Source of the DNA: Dyadobacter fanqingshengii
GTDB lineage: Bacteria > Bacteroidota > Bacteroidia > Cytophagales > Spirosomataceae
Reading direction: 5' to 3'
Length of the DNA: 64,000 nt
Assembly: GCF_023822005.2 (NCBI RefSeq)
Contig: NZ_CP098806.1
Coordinates: 3,286,001-3,350,000, forward strand
The position numbers and the translations under genes were made by a program. Positions 53,637 through 63,183 of the stretch are shown here, piece by piece (position 1 is the stretch's first letter; every line of letters begins with the position of its first letter). The notes beneath the pieces are model-generated. The model did no database searches, was not told the origin of the DNA, and worked only from the letters and a program-made list of their open reading frames with translations.

Positions 53637-53671
53637 GAAACCCTGTCACTCGTGATGGGGTTTCTTTTTTT
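53637..53671 (+). terminator. Intrinsic terminator after the NifU gene
   Basis: GAAACCC (53637-53643) / GGGTTTC (53658-53664) with an inner TCAC/GTGA pair, then seven T. Confidence 0.9.
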
Positions 53672-53695
53672 GTCGCCTTTTGTTAGTTTCGGCCC

Positions 53696-54787
53696 ATGAA
53701 GCAACCGCTGCAATTTTTCCTGGATCAAATCGAAAGTCTCCAGTCCAATGGCGAACCCTATTTTCCGGACGGAATTTTCCCGGCACACAGAGAAAACAGA
53801 TCAATTGGTTACCGTCGTCCCGATACCACCATCTTTTTTTCGGCAATCATTTGCTTCACATTACAGTCCATCGCAAAATATGCAGATGCGGAACAGCAAA
53901 AACTGATCAAGGAGATTTGCAATAGTATCATTAAAAATTACCCGGACTTTCAGAATAAAGACGGCCTCAAAACTTATAATTTCTGGAAAACCAAGCCGTC
54001 CCAACACTTCCCAAACGGCCACATTTTCCGCCGTTTCGAACATTTCAGGATTCCCGACGACGTCGATGACACATCATTAGTTTATCTCACAACCCAGCCC
54101 ACGGAAACGGAATTGGCCTGGCTGAAAGATAAGCTGATCCTGCATGCCAATGGTGACAATTTCCGCGTGCGCAACACTTTTCCGGATTATAAAAACCTGA
54201 ACGCATATTCCACCTGGTTTGGCAAAAACATGTATGTCGAATTCGACGTTTGCGTGCTTAGTAACCTGATGTATTGCATATACAATTATAATTTGCCGCT
54301 AAATTATTATGATGAAGACAGTCTATACTATATCAGGTCGGTAATTGAGACGGATCGCCATATCAAGGCCCCATTCCGATGTGCACACCAATATCCCAGG
54401 ACCCCTCTTATTATTTATCACGTGGCGCGGTTGGTGGCCGCATTCGAGCCGGCTCCCTTGCGGACGATCAAGAGCAGACTGATTGCTGATGCGAAAATGA
54501 TGCTGAAAGCATACAAACATCCGATGGATAAGGTCATTATCGCTTCTTCGCTGATACGATTGGGGGTCATTACAGAGCGGATACCAGTCGAAAATTTCAC
54601 CAAAAAGGACTTTCAGAATTTTTATTTCTTCATAGCCGGTTTGCTTACCGCGTATGAGAATCCGTTGCTTTACAAATTGGCAGCCAGTCCATTATTCCAT
54701 ATGCGTTGGGTTTGTGAAGCACATTGCTGGACACTTTTGGCAGAATATGAGACACTTTGGAACAACGCTGCGCAAAATCAGCGTTAA
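53696..54787 (+). CDS. Conserved-looking protein of unknown function (possible alpha/alpha toroid)
   Basis: 363 residues, no signal peptide or membrane helix. It is rich in aromatic and helical segments and has a DDVDDTSLVYL motif (around residue 119), then CVLSNLMYCIYNYNLPLN and a run of helices. The pattern of repeated helices and an Asp-rich DDxDDT motif recalls the alpha/alpha-toroid of prenyltransferase/terpene-cyclase-like enzymes; this is a weak guess. It is followed 26 bp later by a ferredoxin-reductase gene, suggesting a two-gene unit. Confidence 0.6.
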   Translation: MKQPLQFFLDQIESLQSNGEPYFPDGIFPAHRENRSIGYRRPDTTIFFSAIICFTLQSIAKYADAEQQKLIKEICNSIIKNYPDFQNKDGLKTYNFWKTKPSQHFPNGHIFRRFEHFRIPDDVDDTSLVYLTTQPTETELAWLKDKLILHANGDNFRVRNTFPDYKNLNAYSTWFGKNMYVEFDVCVLSNLMYCIYNYNLPLNYYDEDSLYYIRSVIETDRHIKAPFRCAHQYPRTPLIIYHVARLVAAFEPAPLRTIKSRLIADAKMMLKAYKHPMDKVIIASSLIRLGVITERIPVENFTKKDFQNFYFFIAGLLTAYENPLLYKLAASPLFHMRWVCEAHCWTLLAEYETLWNNAAQNQR

Positions 54788-54813
54788 GCTTTCATTCCAT
54801 TATACATTTTCCC

Positions 54814-55860
54814 ATGTCCGAAGCCACGATTTCTTTGCGAGTAAAGCACATTATCAATGAAGCAGCTGATGCAAAGACTTTTGTTTTCGAAAGGACTAAT
54901 AAACAAGCTTTTACATACAAGGCAGGGCAATTTCTTACATTCCTGATTCCTGTGCACGGGCATGAAACCAGGCGCTCCTACTCCATGAGTTCAGCCCCGG
55001 ACGTGGATGAAGATCCGGCCATTACCGTGAAGCGGGTGCCCAATGGCGAGATTTCACGATTCTGGATTGATCATGTGAAGATCGGACATCAATTTAATGT
55101 GCTGCCACCGTCGGGCCGCTTTGTTCTGGAAGATGCGCTCGGAACATCCCGTGACATCGTGCTGATCGCGGCAGGAAGTGGCATTACGCCGCTTTTTTCA
55201 ATTTTAAAACAAACACTTACCCAGGAAAAAGAAAGCAACATTACGTTACTTTATGCCAGTCGCAATGTGCAGCACGCGCTTTTCCATAATCAAATTCAAA
55301 AGTGGCAGGAAAATTTCCCCGAACGCCTTAAAGTGGTTCACATTCACAGCCAGCCGCTGGATGATTGGAATGGTCTCCGGGGCCGGATCAACAACACGCG
55401 ATTGGAGCAACTGATCAGTAAATCACTCCACTTCCAGCCTCAAAGTGCAAGATTCTTCATATGTGGTCCCTATGAATTAATGCGTTCGGTGGAGATCACT
55501 TTACATTATATGGGGTTTTCTTCTTTACAGGTCCGGAAGGAGAATTTCGTTATTCCTTCCCCTCCGCCATCTCCGCCGGTCTCTTATCCGCATGTGGTCA
55601 AACTCAATTTTCATGGCCGGATGCACGACCTGTTTGTTCCTGCGCATACAACTATTCTGGATGCAGCACTAGCCGCCGGCATTTACCTCCCTTATAGCTG
55701 CAAGGGCGGCCGGTGCGCCACCTGTGCGGGCCTATGCAAGCGTGGTAAGGTGCATATGAGTGTGAATGAAGTGCTAACTGACCGCGATTTGCAGGATGGC
55801 TGGATTCTCACATGCTCAGCTTATGCTGATTCAGAAGACGTTTCAATTGAAATAATCTAG
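54814..55860 (+). CDS. Ferredoxin-NADP reductase-type oxidoreductase with C-terminal 2Fe-2S domain
   Basis: 348 residues from ATG 54814. FAD domain marks ETRRSYSMSSAPD (RxYS) and the NAD domain VLIAAGSGITPLFSILK, CGPYELM; C-terminal plant-type ferredoxin with YSCKGGRCATCAGLC and a later LTCSAY giving the four Cys ligands. Architecture matches PaaE/PaaK-type reductases (phenylacetyl-CoA oxygenase or related hydroxylases): it passes electrons from NAD(P)H to an oxygenase. No oxygenase is adjacent, so the partner is unknown. An ATG at 54757 lies inside the upstream gene. Confidence 0.9.
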   Translation: MSEATISLRVKHIINEAADAKTFVFERTNKQAFTYKAGQFLTFLIPVHGHETRRSYSMSSAPDVDEDPAITVKRVPNGEISRFWIDHVKIGHQFNVLPPSGRFVLEDALGTSRDIVLIAAGSGITPLFSILKQTLTQEKESNITLLYASRNVQHALFHNQIQKWQENFPERLKVVHIHSQPLDDWNGLRGRINNTRLEQLISKSLHFQPQSARFFICGPYELMRSVEITLHYMGFSSLQVRKENFVIPSPPPSPPVSYPHVVKLNFHGRMHDLFVPAHTTILDAALAAGIYLPYSCKGGRCATCAGLCKRGKVHMSVNEVLTDRDLQDGWILTCSAYADSEDVSIEII

Positions 55861-56306
55861 GCTGGTAAGTAAAAAGCGCACGAATATGAGTTCGTACGCT
55901 TCATTATGGATTTAGGATTAGCAGAAAAGTGGGTAGTAATTCTGAAAAAGGTTAAAGGTTAGGTTCTTTCAAGTGTTAAGTCCGAGGAACGTAGAATAAT
56001 ATTTTAATTGAGATCTTTTTGACAAAATTAATTGTAAAATCGGTTATTCCAATCAAAATTTAAAAAAGTGTTCGAGCACACACATAAAAACGCATGTCGG
56101 GATCGTACCCGGGCGTTTCCAGGAAACTGGATTTTTATAGGGTAAAACTAAATTCATTTTGGGAGAATCTCAAATTTATCATAAAAAAAATTTGAAAAGT
56201 ATTGTGCTGCGTGTATAAGTTTATTTTAAACCGTATATCCTTCAAATAAAAATTTGATATTCGCCTTAGCAACCGAAAAAGGAAGAATATTGAATACCGA
56301 AAGACA
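55861..56306. other. Intergenic region upstream of the LacI gene
   Basis: 446 bp, AT-rich. A hairpin with 5+5-bp arms (55874-55878/55880-55884 with 55891-55895/55897-55901) follows the reductase gene but has no T run. GTGT-N6-ACAC near 56068 is a weak dyad. No tRNA, ORF or clear promoter was found. Confidence 0.6.
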
Positions 56307-57371
56307 GTGAAAAAGAGAATCGTCAGAATTAAAGATATAGCAGAAAAGGCCCAAACGTCGAAAGGAACAGTGGACCGGGTTTTGCATAACCGTGGCAGGG
56401 TCGCCGATGATGTGCGTGAGCGCATTTTGAGCATTATCAAAGAGCTTAATTACGAACCCAATTTCATCGCACAATCATTAAAGTCGCAGCGGACGTATAA
56501 CCTGGCCGTGCTTATCCCCGATCCGGATGCCGATTCGTACTGGGAGGCTCCGAAAATAGGGCTCGAAAAGGCTGAAAAAGAGTTGCGGCAATATGGCGTT
56601 TACATCAGCCTGTTCATTTTTAATTCACACGAAGAACAATCCTTTATCGCCAAGGCCAGGGAAGTCTCCAAAGAACATCCCGACGGACTTTTGATCGCAC
56701 CGGTTTTCTATAAAGAAGCATTGCCGTTTTTCGAGGAATGGGCAGGTTTGAACATTCCATATGTGCTTTTTAATACACAAATTGAACATGTTAACCCGCT
56801 GTGTTACATCGGACAGGACTCATACCGGAGCGGTTCACTAGCCGCCAAGATCCTGAGTTTTGGGTTGCAGTCGCCGGGAACTGTTTTGGTTGCGCATGTC
56901 AATGAAGACATTTCTAATTCAGCGCACTTAATCACCAAGGAGGCTGGTTTCCGTGATTATTTCAAATCAGACAAGCACGATTCTAAGTTCAAGATCATTA
57001 GCAAAGAGATCAATTTCCCCGATGGCGAAACGCTTGACGATCAGCTGGATGCGATATTGATGGCAGAGCCTGATCTGAATGCGGTTTATGTGACCAATTC
57101 AAAAGCATTCGAAGTGGCTTCCTATCTGGAAAAGAAGGCTTTAAAACACATTAAACTGGTTGGATACGATCTTTTAACGCCTAATCTGAATTATCTGGAA
57201 AAAGAGATCATTAATTTCCTGATCAATCAAAACCCGTTGGGGCAAGGCTATTGGGGCATTCACCAGTTAGCTAATTTTCTGGTTTTCAAAAAGGACATTC
57301 AGCCCATCAAATTCCTGCCTCTGGATATTATTACGAAGGAAAACCTGGACTATTATCTTGATCCCCAATAA
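56307..57371 (+). CDS. LacI-family transcriptional regulator
   Basis: 354 residues from GTG 56307. N-terminal LacI HTH with hinge (RIKDIAEKAQTSKGTVDRVLHNRGRV, residues 7-32) and a periplasmic-binding-like effector domain (NLAVLIPDPDADSYWEAPKIG; ending VGYDLLTPN). The binding-protein part belongs to the Peripla_BP_4 type, close to LacI regulators of sugar uptake. No transport or sugar operon is adjacent. The ligand is unknown. Confidence 0.92.
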   Translation: MKKRIVRIKDIAEKAQTSKGTVDRVLHNRGRVADDVRERILSIIKELNYEPNFIAQSLKSQRTYNLAVLIPDPDADSYWEAPKIGLEKAEKELRQYGVYISLFIFNSHEEQSFIAKAREVSKEHPDGLLIAPVFYKEALPFFEEWAGLNIPYVLFNTQIEHVNPLCYIGQDSYRSGSLAAKILSFGLQSPGTVLVAHVNEDISNSAHLITKEAGFRDYFKSDKHDSKFKIISKEINFPDGETLDDQLDAILMAEPDLNAVYVTNSKAFEVASYLEKKALKHIKLVGYDLLTPNLNYLEKEIINFLINQNPLGQGYWGIHQLANFLVFKKDIQPIKFLPLDIITKENLDYYLDPQ

Positions 57372-57390
57372 GTTGAATGTGCAACGTTGC

Positions 57391-60003
57391 TTACAGATCG
57401 CCGAACTGGCTGTACATTTCTTTCAGCTTGGGCTCCATTTCCTTTGCACGGATGTCTTTCCGCAAAGCCGCCACGCCCTGAATGTCGGTCAATAAACCCA
57501 ATGCCTGAAACGCGCCAAACCGGACGAAATAGGAAGGATTGTCGCGCGCCAGGCCTTCGAGGACCGGAATGCTTTTGCGCTGCACATCCTGCTTGGATTT
57601 GATCAGATACTTTCCAAAAACCTGTAAGAAATTGTACTTCTCGGTCGGTTTCATGGCTTTCATTTTTTCCAGGAACCAATCAAACCGCTCCGGCTGAGCA
57701 AGTCCTGCGTAATAATTACCTACGGAAGTCACAATGGCGTCATTAGGGCTGTTTTCAAACTGTGCGGCTATTTCATTCGCATCGGTAGGTTGTGCCATCA
57801 GATATTTCTCAATCGCCACTGAAACGACCTGATAAGAACTATCACTTAGTGCCTCTCTGAATAAAGAATCGCTGTTATTATCACCAAACGAAGCCAACGT
57901 GATCATGGCCTCCGAGCGTACTTGCGGGTGCGCGTCCATGCGGGCAGCGCTTTGAATTGTCTTTTCAATGTCGGCGAAGCCGTCTCCGTCATATTCTGCA
58001 AAGTTGCTGATGGCCATCTGGCGGAATTTCCAGAACGGATCAGTCATGGCTTTCACCAGAATTGTGCGGGCAAGTGTGTCTGTGAGGCTTCCTTCCAATG
58101 ATGCCAATGCCTCGTATTTGTGCAGAAAACGGTCACTATTCACATATTGAAACTCCATTTCACGCCTGTTCTTTTCATGCTCCACAACGCCTAACAGTTG
58201 TGCATCTGCGTCAAAAACGACCAGATCAGGCTTTTTGGCTGCGGGAAATTCCAGCGTTTGCGTCACCTTGTCAACCACCACATTATACTGGTTTTTCTTG
58301 CCGCTTACCCATACATCCACTTTTAAAGGAAGACGGTAAACTGTGGTGGTGAGCGTATCTTGTGTTTGTTTCAGTTTCAAAAGCACTTTTCCGGCAGTGT
58401 ATTCCTGCTGGATCTTAATCACAGGATGTCCGGGACGCTGAAACCATTGGTCAAAAAACCAGTTCAAATCTTCGCCCGTGACTTTTTCAAAAGACATTCT
58501 CAGATCATCAATTTCCGCCGTGCCGAACGCGTGTGTTTTGAGATAATTTTGAAGCGAAGCAAAAAACGCATCGTCACCCACGTAATTACGCAACATATGC
58601 AGGATACGGCCGCCCTTTGCATAGGAATGGCTATCGAACATATTCTCGCGATCCTTATAAAAATAGCGGATCATGGGCACCTGCTTTGTTTCGGATTCAG
58701 CCAGGTAGGCCTTCATTTCCTGTAAATTCTGCCAGTCAGCCTCGTATTTTCCGTTGTTATACTCACTCCACAGATATTCGGAATAGTTTGCAAATGACTC
58801 ATTCAATGGCAGTTGCCCCCATTCCTCAGCAGTTACATAGTCACCAAACCAATGATGCGCCAGCTCATGTGCGATCACAGCGTCCGAATTACCGTCAACC
58901 AGTGATCGTGCGTCATTCTGAACTCCTTCTTCGTGAACAGTGGCCGTTGTATTTTCCATCGCACCTGCCACAAAGTCCCTCACGGCAATCTGTGCATACT
59001 TTTCCCAGGGATATTCAACACCAAAAACATTGGTAAAAAAGCCCATCATTTCAGGCGTGCGACCAAAAATGGCGTGTGCGTCCTGCCCGTATTTTGGCTC
59101 AACATAATAACTGAGCTCCAAGCCATTAGGCATCATATCTTTGGCCACAACAAAATCGCCCACCGCCATCATCGCCAAGTAAGGCGCATGTGGGAGTGAT
59201 TGTTTCCAATGATCCGTACGGGTTCCTTTTTTGCCGTCATTCTGCGCAACCAGCAGCCCGTTTGACAAGGTTTTATAAGTACTGTCGACCGTAATGTAAA
59301 AGTCCTGTGTGAATTTCTGGTTAGGCGCATCAATGGTCGGGAACCAGCAGCTGCTTCCCTCGGTTTCGCCCTGCGTCCAGATCTGCTTTGGCTTGCCTTC
59401 GTCCATTCCATCGGCATTGATGAAATAAAGGCCTTTTTCAGAGGCGCTATCGCCTGGTTTGTCGCGCGGAACGTCGTTCGGGCGTGCGACATAATCGATC
59501 TTTACATAAACTGTATCTTTTCTGGTATAGCTTTGGTCCAGTTTGATCAGCAACTTACGCTTATCGTAAGTGTATTCGAGCTTTTTCTTGATTTTACCCT
59601 GAATATCCTCTGTGGATAATGAACCGTAATCGCCTACGGTGTCCATTAATGAGATGCTTTTGATATCAAAACCTTTGGCGTCCAGTTCCAGCGTGTTTTG
59701 CGGATAAAAATGCGGCTTGAACATTAACACCGCCGACGCCGGGACCTGTTGTTTTTCCCAATCGAATGCGACATCAAGACGGGTGTAAAGAATGTCACTT
59801 TTGCGTGGCCGTTCGGGGCGGTAAGGGCCTTGTTTGCTAAGGGTTCCGGGATTTCTTCTCCTTAATGTATCAGCAACTTCCGAAGCATATGAAGGAACTG
59901 AGAGCAATAAAAAAGCGGCGTAGCATGTATAGATCAAACGGCTCAAAAAAAGCCCCCTATTGCGGCCGTTTCTTTTCAAGTTGATTGTGTGAAAGTAAGT
60001 CAA
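57391..60003 (-). CDS. M1 family aminopeptidase, exported
   Basis: Up to 870 residues. Motifs: GAMEN (near residue 336), zinc motif HELAHHWFGD (near 378) with the distal Glu in LNESFANY; then a C-terminal HEAT-like helical domain. N-terminal hydrophobic stretch LIYTCYAAFLLLSVPSYA is a signal peptide. There is no ATG: candidates are TTG at 60003 or TTG at 59979 (MKRNGRNRGLFLSRL...). Cleaves N-terminal residues from peptides in the periplasm. It follows the permease gene by 39 bp and is probably in the rbfA operon. Confidence 0.92.
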   Translation of the reverse strand: MTYFHTINLKRNGRNRGLFLSRLIYTCYAAFLLLSVPSYASEVADTLRRRNPGTLSKQGPYRPERPRKSDILYTRLDVAFDWEKQQVPASAVLMFKPHFYPQNTLELDAKGFDIKSISLMDTVGDYGSLSTEDIQGKIKKKLEYTYDKRKLLIKLDQSYTRKDTVYVKIDYVARPNDVPRDKPGDSASEKGLYFINADGMDEGKPKQIWTQGETEGSSCWFPTIDAPNQKFTQDFYITVDSTYKTLSNGLLVAQNDGKKGTRTDHWKQSLPHAPYLAMMAVGDFVVAKDMMPNGLELSYYVEPKYGQDAHAIFGRTPEMMGFFTNVFGVEYPWEKYAQIAVRDFVAGAMENTTATVHEEGVQNDARSLVDGNSDAVIAHELAHHWFGDYVTAEEWGQLPLNESFANYSEYLWSEYNNGKYEADWQNLQEMKAYLAESETKQVPMIRYFYKDRENMFDSHSYAKGGRILHMLRNYVGDDAFFASLQNYLKTHAFGTAEIDDLRMSFEKVTGEDLNWFFDQWFQRPGHPVIKIQQEYTAGKVLLKLKQTQDTLTTTVYRLPLKVDVWVSGKKNQYNVVVDKVTQTLEFPAAKKPDLVVFDADAQLLGVVEHEKNRREMEFQYVNSDRFLHKYEALASLEGSLTDTLARTILVKAMTDPFWKFRQMAISNFAEYDGDGFADIEKTIQSAARMDAHPQVRSEAMITLASFGDNNSDSLFREALSDSSYQVVSVAIEKYLMAQPTDANEIAAQFENSPNDAIVTSVGNYYAGLAQPERFDWFLEKMKAMKPTEKYNFLQVFGKYLIKSKQDVQRKSIPVLEGLARDNPSYFVRFGAFQALGLLTDIQGVAALRKDIRAKEMEPKLKEMYSQFGDL

Positions 60004-60042
60004 AATGATTCGGTTAATATTTTTTGTTCTTCTCTTTAAATA

Positions 60043-61269
60043 TCAGGTTGGCAGGATTTGTCCTGCCTTAGCCGCTCTTCTTGCCGGAATGTAAGACACC
60101 AGCATTGTTATGATAACGACAATAATGCCAGTATAGAGTATATCTTCCCATATTAATTTGACCGGATAGGCATCTACCAATGAAGTTGCCATACCCATGG
60201 AAACCAGTCCGTATTTCAGTTGCAGCAGGCATAACGCAATGCCGCCGCCCAGTCCGACCAATGCTCCCGAGAATGCCACAATAGCCCCTTCAGCCAGGAA
60301 AATTCTTCTGATCAGTCCCGGCGTCGCACCCAGGGCGTAAAGCATGGAAACATCCTTCTTTTTCTCGATCGCCAGCATGCTCAGCGAGAAGAAAATGTTA
60401 ATTGCAGCTACTAAAATAATGAAAGACAAGGTTATAGCCACAAAAAGTTTTTCCAGACGGATCGCACGGAGCAAGTCGGAGTTGAGCGAATCCCGGTCTT
60501 TTACTACAAATTTGTTCCCGATTTTCTCAGCAATCGCCTTACTCACTTTTCGTTCGCTAAAACCAGGCTTGATCTGCACTTCCAGCGAAGACCTTTCACC
60601 TTTGTATTCCATCAGGCCTTCTACAAGCGAAATAGGCGCGATCACATAATCGTCGTAACGCGTTTCTATAAAAAATATGCCGCCGGGCCTGAGTGATAAG
60701 TGATTAAATGCCTCCGCAGAAGTAAGGTTTAATGTTTTTGTGCCTCTTTTGGGATACATCAATTGCAAAGGCGTAATAATGTCGTCCAGAGAAATGGACA
60801 AGGCATTCCGCACGCCTTCCGCAATGACCCCGTAAGGAGTTCCGCCCGTGCCGTAAAGTTGTAAGGAACCTTCAATGATGGCGGTGTCCAGTTGCCCCTG
60901 CCGCTCAAAAGTGCTGTCCACACCTTTCAGCCTGACAATGATCTGCTGATTACCGTATTGCGCCAGCGCGTTATCCTCCACAACCTGCGTCACCAGCTTA
61001 ACGCCCTCCACAGATTTGACTTTTTGAATAAATGCATTATCAACCTTAAACCGCCTTCCTTCTGTCGGTGTTACTTTGATGTCGGCATCGAAAGTCTTGA
61101 AAATTTTGCGGTTCAGGTCTTCCATTCCATTGAACACGGAAAGCACCACCACCATGGCCATTGTCCCCACAGCCACACCGGCCATAGCAATGCGCGCTAT
61201 GACGCTGATGAAGCTGCGTTTGTTCCGTGAAAAAAAATAGCGGACGGCGATCCGGTACGAAAGATCCAT
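60043..61269 (-). CDS. LolC/LolE-like ABC transporter permease
   Basis: 408 residues: N-terminal helix (IAMAGVAVGTMAMVVVLSVFNGM), a periplasmic MacB_PCD domain (about 45-255) and three C-terminal FtsX helices (LSFIILVAAINIFFSLSMLAI; IVAFSGALVGLGGGIALCLL; ITMLVSYIP). Motif KKDVSMLYALGATPGLIRRIF fits LolC/E. A role in lipoprotein release from the inner membrane is the family expectation. It lies 16 bp after rbfA on the same strand. Confidence 0.9.
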   Translation of the reverse strand: MDLSYRIAVRYFFSRNKRSFISVIARIAMAGVAVGTMAMVVVLSVFNGMEDLNRKIFKTFDADIKVTPTEGRRFKVDNAFIQKVKSVEGVKLVTQVVEDNALAQYGNQQIIVRLKGVDSTFERQGQLDTAIIEGSLQLYGTGGTPYGVIAEGVRNALSISLDDIITPLQLMYPKRGTKTLNLTSAEAFNHLSLRPGGIFFIETRYDDYVIAPISLVEGLMEYKGERSSLEVQIKPGFSERKVSKAIAEKIGNKFVVKDRDSLNSDLLRAIRLEKLFVAITLSFIILVAAINIFFSLSMLAIEKKKDVSMLYALGATPGLIRRIFLAEGAIVAFSGALVGLGGGIALCLLQLKYGLVSMGMATSLVDAYPVKLIWEDILYTGIIVVIITMLVSYIPARRAAKAGQILPT

Positions 61270-61285
61270 TTAGTAAGCGCTTAGA

Positions 61286-61669
61286 TCAATTGGATTCTTC
61301 TTCCTCGTCCGGCTGGGCTGGCGGGATAACAAGATCCGAAAAAAGCAGATCCATTTTGGCCGCATACTCGGCAGTATCGTCTATGTAAAATTGTAAATGA
61401 GGCACAATCCGCAGTTGGTGACGCACCCTTTCTGCCAGTTTCTGGCGGAAGAACCGGGTGTTCTCCTGAATTGTCCCCAGCAAAATTGATTTATTTTTAT
61501 CGGGCAAAAAGCTCAGATATGCTCTTGCAATGCTCAGATCAGGCGTAACACGAACGGCCGTAATGGTAACAAAAGAGCCATTCGTCAAATGATGTGCGTC
61601 CTTTTGAAATATCTCCCCAAGATCCTTCTGAATCTGCCTCCCTACTTTTTGTTGTCTTTTAGATTCCAT
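61286..61669 (-). CDS. rbfA: Ribosome-binding factor A
   Basis: 127-residue KH-like 30S maturation factor: VGRQIQKDLGEIFQK at the N-terminus, TITAVRVTPDLSIARAYLSF in the middle and RHQLRIVPHLQFYIDD at the end, followed by an acidic tail. It acts in 16S rRNA 5'-end processing and cold adaptation. First gene of the run with the LolC/E-like permease and the M1 peptidase. A -7-like TACTTTTG lies 5 bp upstream of the ATG. Confidence 0.93.
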   Translation of the reverse strand: MESKRQQKVGRQIQKDLGEIFQKDAHHLTNGSFVTITAVRVTPDLSIARAYLSFLPDKNKSILLGTIQENTRFFRQKLAERVRHQLRIVPHLQFYIDDTAEYAAKMDLLFSDLVIPPAQPDEEEESN

Positions 61670-61770
61670 GTTTCAAAAGTACAAATATCCGGACTTATTT
61701 TGTTTTTGTAGAATGCGGAGTTGTAATTTCGTGAAAGTTATTCTGATAAGATATATAATCCGCATACTTC

Positions 61771-63183
61771 TTGTTAAGTTTTTTTCGCGTCAACGCACGG
61801 TATCAGACCATCAGTCTGGTAGTATTTTTCTTACTGCTCCGCCTTCCATTTTTCCTGGGTGGTGCGCCGCTGCTTATCCCTGAACTGAGCTGGATGCTGG
61901 TAGGCGAGCAAATGGGCCGCGGCTTTATGCTTTACCGGGATGTGTGGGATAATGTCAGTCCATTTTCGGGCCTTACTTACTGGCTTATCGACACACTTTT
62001 TGGGCGGGAACAGTGGATTTACCAGCTCGCAGCCGTCACCGTTTCCATTGTACAGATCCTCTATTTTAATTACGTAATACATTCAAGGGAAGTTTTTCCC
62101 GAACGCACATTCCTGCCAGGCGCCCTGTATGCACTGTTTCTGAACATTTCTTTCGATATGGGCACATTATCGCCCATGCTGATGGCCAATACATTCCTTC
62201 TTTTTGCGTTCGGTGCCATTGTCAAAATATTGGTCAGGCGGGAAGTGACGCCGCAGGTTTTTGAAATGGGGCTTTATATTGGGATAGCAACATTGTTTTA
62301 TTTGCCTGCTTCCTTATTCATGATCTGGGCGTTTCTGGCTTTACTGTTTTACACGGGTTCCACGGTCCGTCACCATTTGCTCGGGCTGTTTGGATCTTTG
62401 TTTCCTCTGATGATGGTCGTGCTGTTCTTTTATATGAACAACGGCATCGAAAGTCTGAACAGGAACTTGCTGACCTCTGTTTTTCAGGCCAAACAATATA
62501 ATCTTAATGATTTTGCTTCGCTGATCGCCTCGCTGTTGCTGCCGCTGGGCTTCGGGGTGATGGGTTTTATGCGGATCTTCACCACATTGAGATTTGTGAA
62601 TTATCAAACGCGGATCCAGCAGGTGATGGCGCTCTGGTTCATTATCGCGGTGTTTACCATTCCGCTCATGCAATTCATGGCACCTATGCAGTTTGTGATC
62701 TTTATTCCTCCTGCTGCATTTTATGCAACCCACTATTTCCAAAGTTTCAGAAAGAAGAGCTGGGCGGACGAAATGCAATTTATTACTATGGGTGCAGTGA
62801 TCCTTTTGATCCAATATCAGGGATTACGCGGCATTATTCCCGGACTTTCCATGGGTAAGCTGGAAAACCTGCGGGCAAAACAAGCCGAACTTCCCGAACA
62901 AATCAGAAACAAACGCGTGCTGGTGCTGGGACAGCATACCGGAGAGTATATCAATAATTACACGGCAACGCCTTATCTCAACTGGGAGCTCGCCAGCTAC
63001 GATTTAAGGAACCTCGACAATTTCGACAGCGTGATCCATGTTTATGATAATTTCAAAAAGGACCCGCCCGACTACGTTATCGACAAGGTGAACATTATGC
63101 CGAAACTGCTTTATCGCGTTCCGGCATTGAGAAAACAATATGAATTAAGCCCCTGGAAAGGAATTTATCAGCGCAAAATCTAG
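61771..63183 (+). CDS. Polytopic membrane protein, GT-C-like
   Basis: 470 residues with about ten membrane helices and a hydrophilic C-terminal domain (about 385-470). Near the N-terminus ELSWMLVGEQMGRGFMLYRD followed by VWDNVSPF resembles the D/E-x-x-Y...G...YrDvwdnkP motif of GT-C glycosyltransferases that use polyprenyl-phosphate sugars. Start is TTG 61771 (no ATG precedes the first helix). The function is inferred only. Its stop overlaps the rpiB stop by CTAG. Confidence 0.65.
   Translation: MLSFFRVNARYQTISLVVFFLLLRLPFFLGGAPLLIPELSWMLVGEQMGRGFMLYRDVWDNVSPFSGLTYWLIDTLFGREQWIYQLAAVTVSIVQILYFNYVIHSREVFPERTFLPGALYALFLNISFDMGTLSPMLMANTFLLFAFGAIVKILVRREVTPQVFEMGLYIGIATLFYLPASLFMIWAFLALLFYTGSTVRHHLLGLFGSLFPLMMVVLFFYMNNGIESLNRNLLTSVFQAKQYNLNDFASLIASLLLPLGFGVMGFMRIFTTLRFVNYQTRIQQVMALWFIIAVFTIPLMQFMAPMQFVIFIPPAAFYATHYFQSFRKKSWADEMQFITMGAVILLIQYQGLRGIIPGLSMGKLENLRAKQAELPEQIRNKRVLVLGQHTGEYINNYTATPYLNWELASYDLRNLDNFDSVIHVYDNFKKDPPDYVIDKVNIMPKLLYRVPALRKQYELSPWKGIYQRKI

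Noticed and set aside
55873..55901. Terminator after the ferredoxin reductase gene
   Set aside because: The hairpin has a C-A mismatch and is followed by CATTATGG, not a T-run.
56068..56120. tRNA-like segment in the 446-bp gap upstream of lacI
   Set aside because: No acceptor stem pairing and no GTTCGAnnC T-loop with matching stems.
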